Shown: in pieces, positions 15,803 to 23,634 of the stretch
Layout: each line of letters begins with the position of its first letter
How positions within the stretch are numbered: position 1 is the stretch's first letter
Assembly (NCBI RefSeq): GCF_014196965.1
Contig: NZ_JACIEQ010000011.1
Coordinates: 1-42,701 of the forward strand
Origin: Actibacterium naphthalenivorans
Lineage (GTDB): Bacteria > Pseudomonadota > Alphaproteobacteria > Rhodobacterales > Rhodobacteraceae
Direction of reading: 5' to 3'
DNA: 42,701 nucleotides
Position numbers and translations under genes: made by a program
The notes under the pieces: model-generated
Seen by the model: the letters and a program-made list of their open reading frames with translations, nothing else
What the model was told of the DNA's origin: nothing
Database searches by the model: none

Positions 15803-17523
15803 TGGCAAAGAAGATGCAAACCCTGACATTCCGCCTTCTCAGAAAAGGACGGGCACCCGCAAAAGCGATCTCTCCGACCTTTGCGGAGGACGGTGAAAAA
15901 CCCCTCACGTCAGAACCTTGGCCCCCAATCGAAGGTGGTGAGGTCTACTTTGGGCAGATATATCGCAAGCCGCCAGTTTGGGCGGACTTCATTTCCACCG
16001 GCCTCGAAAGAACGCTTGATGGCATGATGACTGGCGGAGCCGGTGCGGTCGTTTTCGTCCCGGTCAAAGGCAGGTATGTTGCTGTCTGTTTTGGCCAGAT
16101 ACATATGGCGCTGAATGACGATGCGTTCGAACGTCAGTTCGGCTTGAAGGTCACGCTGAATTCCGTTCCTGGGAGCAGCATTCGTTCGCTTGACCTTGCA
16201 ACGCCTGATGCCGTGACCTTTCAAAAGCGGGTGCAAGCCAGCCGAGACAGTGACGTGAACACCTTTGGTGTCGATCAACTACGCGATATAGCAAGGGTTG
16301 CAGGCGGCACGCCTAAGGACCCGAATTTTGCACGCTTCATTGCAGGCAAAGACTCATTGTCAATCACCTGTGAGATCGGCCCGGGCGATATCGAGGCGAA
16401 ATGTGCAGAGATATTCCAGGTCTATGAGAAGAAAGACTATCGAACCGATTTCAAATGGGTCGATAATCTGCGGCCCGTCATCGAAAAGGACCTCATTGAA
16501 CAGCTGGACCAGGAGTTGTTTTCGGACCTGAGTGAGTTGCGAAAGGGCAATCCGGCGGACCTGCACATGTCACCACCGGAAGTGGTCGACTACACGGAAG
16601 GAAGTGAACTGCACTACAACGGTTTCCGCAGCCACGGCGTCACATTCCATAGCTTGGCGATAGCTGACTATGTCAGCGAGTTAAACAGATGCAAATTTGC
16701 CGGTGACATCAAGGAGATCAAGGAAAAGCATCGTATATCGGCAAAACCTTCTGACAAGGACGAATTCTCAGAAAAGTGGAAAGTGTACGATTGCTTTGTC
16801 CACGAAGCATCTTTGAGCTCAGGGGGGACCACACGTCACTATATCCTGTTCGCGGGAAACTGGTTTCAGGTCGAAGCCTCTTTCAAAGACAGCGTCGATA
16901 GCTTTTTCGATGGCATCGATAGGGTTGCTATCGTTGGTAAGACCGCTGCGCATAATGAGCAGGAACTCATAGAAGACTTGGTCAAAACGCGGGCTGGCGA
17001 CTTACTAAAGCTCGACAAGACAAAGATAAACCCGACTGGCGTAAAAAACGCGAACCTCGAACCTGCGGATTTTCTGTCCGACAAGAAGCACTTCATTCAT
17101 TTGAAGGATGGTCACTCGTCCGGCCCTATTAGTCATTTGTGGTCACAAGGAGTGGTTAGTGCAGAAAGCTTCGTGGGTGACAATGGCTTTCGAAAGAAGC
17201 TGCGCTCTGTTGTGAAGTCAGAAAAGAAAGGGTTTGAAGTCCACTTGCCGAGATCCACGGAACGTGTGGCCCGCGAGAATTACACAATTGTTTACGGTAT
17301 CATGCGCCAGCCGTATGCAAACGGAAAGCTGGGCCTTCCGTTCTTTAGCAAAGTCAGCTTGCAAGTATCGGTTGAACGGTTGCGTCGGCTTGGCTTCGAA
17401 GTAGCAATTGAGCTGATAGAGAAGCCCGCCTCGTCAGCTAAGAAGAAGCTCTCCAAAAAAGCAAAGGCTGCTCAACTGGCAATAGTCGAAGAAACTGAAG
17501 ACGAAGTTCTGGAAGAAGTATGA
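15802..17523 (+). CDS. DUF6119 / TIGR04141-family protein in the restriction operon
   Basis: 573 residues, starting at an ATG that overlaps the hsdS stop and has GGGGAGG in front. I recognise the sporadically distributed TIGR04141 (DUF6119) family from elements such as GGAGAVVFVPVKGRYVAVCFG, FERQFGLKVTLN and IRSLD, a central basic part, and YGIMRQPYANGKLGLPFFSK near the end (quoted in parts). The last 40 residues are Lys/Glu-rich. No catalytic motif is obvious. The gene is clearly less GC-rich than hsdM and hsdR, so it may have a separate origin. Its placement between hsdS and hsdR with overlapping stops suggests a built-in accessory to restriction. The molecular role is unknown to me. Confidence 0.78.
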   Translation: MAKKMQTLTFRLLRKGRAPAKAISPTFAEDGEKPLTSEPWPPIEGGEVYFGQIYRKPPVWADFISTGLERTLDGMMTGGAGAVVFVPVKGRYVAVCFGQIHMALNDDAFERQFGLKVTLNSVPGSSIRSLDLATPDAVTFQKRVQASRDSDVNTFGVDQLRDIARVAGGTPKDPNFARFIAGKDSLSITCEIGPGDIEAKCAEIFQVYEKKDYRTDFKWVDNLRPVIEKDLIEQLDQELFSDLSELRKGNPADLHMSPPEVVDYTEGSELHYNGFRSHGVTFHSLAIADYVSELNRCKFAGDIKEIKEKHRISAKPSDKDEFSEKWKVYDCFVHEASLSSGGTTRHYILFAGNWFQVEASFKDSVDSFFDGIDRVAIVGKTAAHNEQELIEDLVKTRAGDLLKLDKTKINPTGVKNANLEPADFLSDKKHFIHLKDGHSSGPISHLWSQGVVSAESFVGDNGFRKKLRSVVKSEKKGFEVHLPRSTERVARENYTIVYGIMRQPYANGKLGLPFFSKVSLQVSVERLRRLGFEVAIELIEKPASSAKKKLSKKAKAAQLAIVEETEDEVLEEV

Positions 17524-20500
17524 TGGAAGAGGGATTCATCGCAGCAGAAAAACACCAGTCCCAACTTCCTGCACTTCAGCTTCTTGTCGCGCTAGGGTTT
17601 ACACCCTTGTCTCAGGAGGAAGCTCTGCGCCTGCGCGGCGGGCGCCTGCGGAACGTGGTGCTGGATGACGTGCTCGCCGAGCAGCTGATGCGCATCAACC
17701 GCTTCACGCATCGGGGGAGAGAATACAGCTTTGACCTTGAGGACGCGCACGAAGCCATGCGGCGGCTCAAACCCACGCCCGACCGTATGAAGGGGCTCCG
17801 GGGGACGAACCAGGACATCTACGACTCGCTTGTCCTAGGGACGACGATCACGAAGTCCATCGACGGCGATTCAAAGAGCTACTCATTCCGCTACATCGAC
17901 TGGGACCAGCCTGAGAATAACGTCTTCCACGTGACTGCCGAGTATTCGGTGGAGAGGACCGCGTCCAGCCAAACCAAGCGTTTCGACATTGTTGCTTTCG
18001 TTAATGGCATTCCGATCCTAGTGATCGAGAACAAGCGGCCGACTGAGAGCCTTAAGAAAGCAGATAGCCAGCTGATTGGCTACCAGAACGAAGACAATAT
18101 CCCTCAACTCTTCCACTTCGCCCAGCTGCTAGTCTCGATGAACCGCAACAGCGCGCGCTATGCGACAGTTGGGACCAAGTCTAAGTTTTGGGCCGAGTGG
18201 CATGATGAAGAAGACACCGACGAGGCCATCGCGCCCTTCGCCAACCGCGTCCTTGCGGCGACGGAAAAAGCCTCGATCTTCTCCGGCGACTTCGCGGGCG
18301 CGCGTACCTACTTCGACGCAATGGCCGCCGAGGGCGAGCGCGCGGTCACGGTTCAAGACCGGACGGTGTACGCGCTGTGCCGACCCGCGCGGCTGCTCGA
18401 TCTCATCCGCCGCTTCACCGTATTCGATGGCGGCATTCGCAAGGTCGCGCGCCACCAGCAGTTCTTCGGGATCCGCCGCGCGGTCGAGACGGTCAAGCAG
18501 CACGATATCATTGGCGCGCGCAAGGGCGGCGTGATCTGGCACACCCAAGGTTCAGGCAAGTCGCTGACAATGGTCATGCTGGGTAGATCGCTCGCCCTCG
18601 AACGCAGCATCGAGAACCCGCGGATCATCATCGTCACGGACCGCGACGATCTCGACAAGCAGATCAAGGACACTTTCAAGTCCTGCGATCTGGAGCCAGT
18701 CCGTGCGACGAGCGGGTCTCACCTACTGGAGCTTGTCCAGAACAAGGCTCCGCTGGTTACCACGATCATCAACAAGTTCGACACGGCGCTGAAGAACAGC
18801 AAGCTGGCGGACGACGATCCGAACATCTTCGTGCTGGTGGACGAGAGCCACAGGACACAGACGGGCCGATACGGCGGCCATAGCCAGTTCGCCGCCAAGA
18901 TGCGCCGCCTCCTTCCCAAGGCCTGCTATCTTGGCTTCACCGGCACGCCTCTCCTCAAGAAGGAGAAGAACACGCTCTCTACCTTCGGACGGCTGATCCA
19001 CCGCTACGCCATCGACGAGGCAGTTGCCGACGGTGCCGTCGTGCCGCTGCTATACGAAGGCCGGCTTGTCGAACAGCAGGTTTCGGGCGCCGTAATCGAC
19101 CGCTGGTTCGAGAAGATCAGCGAGGGCCTGACCGAAAACCAGAAGCGCGATCTGAAGCGGAAGTTCTCTCGGATGGACGCTTTGGCTAAGGCCGACCAGG
19201 CCATTCGAGCCAAGGCGTTCGACATCTCCGAGCACTATCGCCAGCACTGGCAGGGAACCGGGTTCAAGGCTCAACTCGTTGCGCCATCAAAGGCGGCCGC
19301 CGTCCGCTTCAAGGAAGTCCTCGACGAGATCGGCCACGTCTCGAGTGCGATCGTAATCTCGCCGCCGGATGAGAACGAGGGCAACGAGGAGGTCGACCAG
19401 GAGTCCAAGGACCTCGTGCGCCGCTTCTGGTCGCAGATGATGGCACGGCACAAGACCGAAGAGGACTACAATCGCCAGATCATCGATGCATTCAAAGGTT
19501 CCGGCGATCCGGAGATCCTGATCGTCGTCTCAAAGCTCCTCACCGGCTTTGACGCACCTCGGAACACGGTGCTTTACGTCTGCAAGTCCTTGAAGGAGCA
19601 CAACCTCCTGCAAGCAATTGCGCGTGTGAACAGGCTGTATGAAGACGGCGGCACTGAGAAGCAGTTCGGCTTCATCGTCGACTATGAGGGGCTACTGGGC
19701 GAGCTGGACAGTGCGCTGACGACTTACAGCGCCTTCGAAGGCTACGAGGCGGTCGACCTCGCCGGAACGGTTCATGACGTCCGCGAGGAAATCCGCAAGC
19801 TGCCCCAGCTGCACGACCAGCTCTGGGACCTGTTCAAGCCTGTCCGGAACAAGAAGGACATGGAACAGTTCGAGCAGCACCTCGCCGATGAGGCGCTGCG
19901 GCACGAGTTCTACGCGCGCCTCAAAGCCTTCAGCCGGTGCCTGCATATTTCGCTCTCGTCGGACAAGCTGTTCGATGTCTTCGACGAGGCCAGGATCGAT
20001 GCACTCAAGCGGGACTGGAAGCAGTTCTCTGAACTGAAGCGGTCGGTCCAGCTTCGCTACCAGGAGACGGTGGACGTCCGCGAGTTCGAACCAAAAATCC
20101 AGAAGCTGCTCGATGACCATGTCGTTGCGATGCCGGCGGAAACCATCATCGAGGTGGTAAACATCAACGATCCCGACGCGCTAAAGGCAGTCGTCGAGGA
20201 AACGGGGGTTTCCGAAGCCTCCAAGGCCGACCGCATCGCCAGCGCCACCCGCCGTGCAATCACAGAGAAGATGGGTGAAGACCCGACGTTCTACAAACAG
20301 TTCTCCGAGCTGCTCGAAGAAACCATCCGGGCCTACCGCGAAAAGCGGCTCTCCGAGCGCGAATACCTGAACAGTGTCATGGATCTCGCGAGCAAGGTGG
20401 CCCGCAAGGATCGGGGACGGGATGTTCCGGAAAGCATTAGGGGCGATGAGGATGCTCAGGCCTTCTTCGGCGTCCTGGATGGTCAGCTCAAGACCAAAAC

Positions 20501-20744
20501 CGATGAGTCAGTGACAGGCGACGAGGTCGCAGCGATCGCTCAACAGATCATCGACATCATCAAATCGCAACTGATCGTGGACATTTGGTCGAACGAGGTG
20601 GCCCAGAACAATCTGCGAAACGCCATTGATGACTATTTCTTCGATGTCCTGCGCGACGAGAAGGACATCGACCTTCCCGTAGAAGTACTCGACGATCTCG
20701 AACTCAAGATTATGGATCTTGCCCGGGCCCGGTTCGCAGCATGA
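17520..20744 (+). CDS. hsdR: Type I restriction endonuclease subunit HsdR
   Basis: The 1074-residue motor/nuclease subunit. An N-terminal PD-(D/E)xK nuclease (RFDIVAFVNGIPILVIENKRP in pieces, about 153-173, with D and E-x-K) is followed by a superfamily 2 translocase: Walker A HTQGSGKS near 341, DESH box near 439, GFTGTPL near 471, and the second RecA domain (LLTGFDAPRNTVLY, QAIARVNR). The long helical C-terminus docks on the methyltransferase. It starts at an ATG overlapping the DUF6119 stop, and its own stop overlaps the metallopeptidase start. Length is normal for HsdR. Confidence 0.96.
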   Translation: MMEEGFIAAEKHQSQLPALQLLVALGFTPLSQEEALRLRGGRLRNVVLDDVLAEQLMRINRFTHRGREYSFDLEDAHEAMRRLKPTPDRMKGLRGTNQDIYDSLVLGTTITKSIDGDSKSYSFRYIDWDQPENNVFHVTAEYSVERTASSQTKRFDIVAFVNGIPILVIENKRPTESLKKADSQLIGYQNEDNIPQLFHFAQLLVSMNRNSARYATVGTKSKFWAEWHDEEDTDEAIAPFANRVLAATEKASIFSGDFAGARTYFDAMAAEGERAVTVQDRTVYALCRPARLLDLIRRFTVFDGGIRKVARHQQFFGIRRAVETVKQHDIIGARKGGVIWHTQGSGKSLTMVMLGRSLALERSIENPRIIIVTDRDDLDKQIKDTFKSCDLEPVRATSGSHLLELVQNKAPLVTTIINKFDTALKNSKLADDDPNIFVLVDESHRTQTGRYGGHSQFAAKMRRLLPKACYLGFTGTPLLKKEKNTLSTFGRLIHRYAIDEAVADGAVVPLLYEGRLVEQQVSGAVIDRWFEKISEGLTENQKRDLKRKFSRMDALAKADQAIRAKAFDISEHYRQHWQGTGFKAQLVAPSKAAAVRFKEVLDEIGHVSSAIVISPPDENEGNEEVDQESKDLVRRFWSQMMARHKTEEDYNRQIIDAFKGSGDPEILIVVSKLLTGFDAPRNTVLYVCKSLKEHNLLQAIARVNRLYEDGGTEKQFGFIVDYEGLLGELDSALTTYSAFEGYEAVDLAGTVHDVREEIRKLPQLHDQLWDLFKPVRNKKDMEQFEQHLADEALRHEFYARLKAFSRCLHISLSSDKLFDVFDEARIDALKRDWKQFSELKRSVQLRYQETVDVREFEPKIQKLLDDHVVAMPAETIIEVVNINDPDALKAVVEETGVSEASKADRIASATRRAITEKMGEDPTFYKQFSELLEETIRAYREKRLSEREYLNSVMDLASKVARKDRGRDVPESIRGDEDAQAFFGVLDGQLKTKTDESVTGDEVAAIAQQIIDIIKSQLIVDIWSNEVAQNNLRNAIDDYFFDVLRDEKDIDLPVEVLDDLELKIMDLARARFAA

Positions 20745-21457
20745 CACGGGAGTTGCACTGCCTGCGGTACGGCGAGCAGGAGATCCAGTACGAGATTGTC
20801 CGGCGCCCGAGGAAGACACTGGAGATCGCCGTCGAGCCCGATGCGTCGGTGTTGATCGCGGCCCCGGAGGACGCGACACTAGACGCCATCGAAGCCAAGC
20901 TGCGGAAGCGCGCGGCATGGGTGACAAGGCAGCAGCGGTACTTCTCCCAGTTCCTGCCGCGCACGCCGGAGCGCAGGTTCGTCGCCGGGGAGACTCATCT
21001 CTACCTCGGGCGCCAATACCGGCTGAAGGTCGTCCCGCATGTCCGGGAAAGCGTAAAGCTGATCCGCGGCTTCATCGTCGTCCAGACTCACCGGCCGACC
21101 AGTCCGGAGGTGACACGCGAACTGGTCGAGGCATGGTACCGGGACCGGGCCCACATCAAGTTTCCGGAACGGATCGAACTCTGCCTCGGTCTGTTCCCGG
21201 ATCCCGAGGCATTCCGGCCGAAAGGTCTCATCGTTCGCCAGACCCGGCAAAGATGGGGATCCATGTCTCCGACCGGACGCTTGCTACTCAATCGGCGTCT
21301 GGTTCAAGCCCCAGTCGATGCCATAGACTACGTGATAACCCACGAACTCTGCCATGTGGCGGAGCCAAATCACGGGGCGACGTTCTTCGAACTTCTCGAC
21401 AAGGTGATGCCCGATTGGGAGCGTCGGAAGCAGCGGCTTGAGCGAGCCATGGCCTAA
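20741..21457 (+). CDS. YgjP/DUF45-type zinc metallopeptidase behind hsdR
   Basis: A 238-residue cytoplasmic protein. The DUF45/YgjP fold shows a zinc site HELCH at about residues 201-205 and a third ligand in PNHGATFF. It also has RWGSMSPTGRLLLNRRLVQAP, the family signature (quoted here in one 20-residue piece at most). ATGA overlap with hsdR makes it the last gene of the restriction operon. Such metallopeptidase genes commonly follow hsdR in type I loci; whether they cut a restriction subunit or another target is not settled to my knowledge. Control of HsdR turnover is a reasonable hypothesis. Confidence 0.88.
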   Translation: MTRELHCLRYGEQEIQYEIVRRPRKTLEIAVEPDASVLIAAPEDATLDAIEAKLRKRAAWVTRQQRYFSQFLPRTPERRFVAGETHLYLGRQYRLKVVPHVRESVKLIRGFIVVQTHRPTSPEVTRELVEAWYRDRAHIKFPERIELCLGLFPDPEAFRPKGLIVRQTRQRWGSMSPTGRLLLNRRLVQAPVDAIDYVITHELCHVAEPNHGATFFELLDKVMPDWERRKQRLERAMA

Positions 21458-21621
21458 AAACTATCGAACCCGGCCGAAGCCAGATCTGGAGAACGCTCTT
21501 TCGGAGGCCATGGGCGGAAAGGGTGCGAGTCGAACGTCCGGTTTCGAGAGCTGCCTCAAGGCCATTCGCGGCCACTTCGAACTTCCGCAATCTACCCCGC
21601 AAGAGAGTCGCTTTTTTCATC

Positions 21622-23634
21622 CTATCGAGCAACCAGCTTTCCGACATCCCCGTCCTGCAGCATCGCTTCCATCTCGTCCAAGCCATCGACAGCAGAGCGC
21701 ATCTGCACCTTATCAACTACGCTCGCAGCCTCGGCATCCGCAATCTGGCTCCCAAAATCCATCTCCATCTGTCGCTGTTCCTCAGCGATCACAGCTTGAA
21801 CGACAGGCGCGGTCTTTTTTGAAGCGACGTCGGTTTGCCCCGACTTTTGAGTGCCCGCTTCTTGGCGTGTGGTCTCCACAACGGCGTCAGACCCACCTGG
21901 TCCGTTCGCGGGCGGCGACATCGGCATGGCGCGCACACTCAGCGGCAGCGTGCCTTGCGATCCCCCTCCCCCCGGCTTCGGAAACGGCAACTCGCCTGAT
22001 TGCGCCGCGTGGATCGCCTTGAACAGCCGATCGTCAAAATATTGGATCCGCTTCGCGCGGACCGGCATCTGGGCATCGATGACCATGACGATCTCGTCGA
22101 GCGGTAGGCGGCGCGCCTCATCCTCGGGCAGGAGAGAGCTCTCTTCAGTCCGCGTGGATTGGCTGCGCCCTTCAAAGGGGTTCTTCCCGATGGACTGAGA
22201 GCGCGTGATAACGGTCTTCGTGGTCTTGCCAACCGCCTTGCTCAGCTCTTCGACGGTTTTTTCATCCGAGGGCGTCAAATAGAGCTTCACGCCGGCATTG
22301 CCCTGCAGGGCGCGCCGGGTGTTTTCGCCATAGATTTCATCGAGGGCGGGGATCGTTTGCGTGACCACGGCCAGATGTCCACGATAGGTACGCAGGGTCT
22401 CGATGCTCTCGACCACGATGGGCATCTTGCCGAGGCGATTGAACTCGTCGAGCATGATCATTACGGGCCAGGGCTCATCCGGTCCGGGATCCTTTTCCTG
22501 CATGGCGGAGAGAAGGTCGGAGAAAAACAGCCGGATCAGCGGCGCGAGCGGCTTCACCATCAGCGGCTGGACCACGAGATAGACCGAAAAGGGCTTCTTG
22601 CGGATCGTCCGGAAGTCAAAGTCCGACACGGACGTCGCCTCATCGATCGCCGGGTTCTGCCATTGGTCGAGCCCCGATGTCATCAGGAGCGAGACGTAAG
22701 AGGTCAGGGTGTCATTGTTGGTCGAGGCCAGCCGCGTGAAGATCAGCTTGGCCGCCCTGTTGTCCACCTCATGGCCCCGCGCGAAATACTCCTTCTGCTT
22801 GTTCCCGCCCGAGGCGGCGATGCGGTAGATCTCGCCCAAGGTGGGGCGCTTGCGCTGGAAGGCCAGCAGGCCTGCCGCCACGAAGAGATCGATCCCGCCT
22901 TTGAGGAGCCCCTGCACCCGGTCATTGTCGCTTTGCAGGAAAAGCGTCGCCAGGAGCTGCAGTTCCATCTGCTGGCGCGCGGGATCTTTCAGCTCAAAGA
23001 TGCGCAGGAGCGGGTTGTAGCGATGCGTGCGCTTGCCCTCCCAATCGGTGGGGGCAAAGCGATAGACCTTGTCGCCTTGGGCTGCGCGGTGCCGGGCCGT
23101 GGCCTCGAAACACTCGCCCTTCACATCGAGCGTCACGGCGGAGCCTTGCCAGGTCAGCAGGTTCGGAATGACAAAGCCCGTGGTCTTGCCGCGGCCCGTG
23201 GGGGCCACGATCAGCGCATGGGGGAAGACCTTGGAGCAAATGTAGTTGGCGCGGGAGCCCGGCGGCCCCAGCTTGCCGAGGATGAACCCGGTGCCCGGCG
23301 CCCCGAAGAAGCCATTGGCCTTCATCTCGCGCTCGGTCTGCCAATGGGTCTGGCCAAACCGTGTGAGGGCGGAGCCCGAGAGGGCGAGGCTCAGCATCAG
23401 GCCGGCAGCCGCGAAGCTGCCGATGATCAGGTGAATAAGTTGCGCGTCCTCCGGTCGGCGATCAAGGATCGCCAGATAGTTCTGCGCGATATAGGCAAAG
23501 TCGATCTCGGCCCCGAAGCCGAGATCCTGGTAGGCCAGCACCGCCGAGGCGATGGTATAGCCCATGGCCCCGGTCACAAGCGTCACCAACAGGACGCCTG
23601 TGGCGATCCGCGCTTTTCCCATGGAGGCGCTCAA
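21622..23634 (-). CDS. virD4: VirD4/TraG-type coupling protein
   Basis: The coupling ATPase brings the relaxase-DNA complex to the VirB channel. The 670-residue product has two N-terminal membrane spans (GVLLVTLVTGAMGYTIASAV and LIIGSFAAAGLMLSLALSG), a VirD4 Walker A (APTGRGKT at about 144-151), a Walker B (VMIMLDEFNR near 390) and the VVTQTIPAL motif. The start is a TTG overlapping the relaxase stop (a further ATG at 23622 is possible). The tail of about 130 residues is low-complexity and acidic, longer than in VirD4. It converges with the restriction operon and is separated from the virB genes by that island. Confidence 0.94.
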   Translation of the reverse strand: MSASMGKARIATGVLLVTLVTGAMGYTIASAVLAYQDLGFGAEIDFAYIAQNYLAILDRRPEDAQLIHLIIGSFAAAGLMLSLALSGSALTRFGQTHWQTEREMKANGFFGAPGTGFILGKLGPPGSRANYICSKVFPHALIVAPTGRGKTTGFVIPNLLTWQGSAVTLDVKGECFEATARHRAAQGDKVYRFAPTDWEGKRTHRYNPLLRIFELKDPARQQMELQLLATLFLQSDNDRVQGLLKGGIDLFVAAGLLAFQRKRPTLGEIYRIAASGGNKQKEYFARGHEVDNRAAKLIFTRLASTNNDTLTSYVSLLMTSGLDQWQNPAIDEATSVSDFDFRTIRKKPFSVYLVVQPLMVKPLAPLIRLFFSDLLSAMQEKDPGPDEPWPVMIMLDEFNRLGKMPIVVESIETLRTYRGHLAVVTQTIPALDEIYGENTRRALQGNAGVKLYLTPSDEKTVEELSKAVGKTTKTVITRSQSIGKNPFEGRSQSTRTEESSLLPEDEARRLPLDEIVMVIDAQMPVRAKRIQYFDDRLFKAIHAAQSGELPFPKPGGGGSQGTLPLSVRAMPMSPPANGPGGSDAVVETTRQEAGTQKSGQTDVASKKTAPVVQAVIAEEQRQMEMDFGSQIADAEAASVVDKVQMRSAVDGLDEMEAMLQDGDVGKLVAR

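Noticed and set aside
21458-21621. Terminator between the convergent metallopeptidase and virD4 genes
   Set aside because: No stem with T-run was found in this 164-base gap; only short imperfect repeats.
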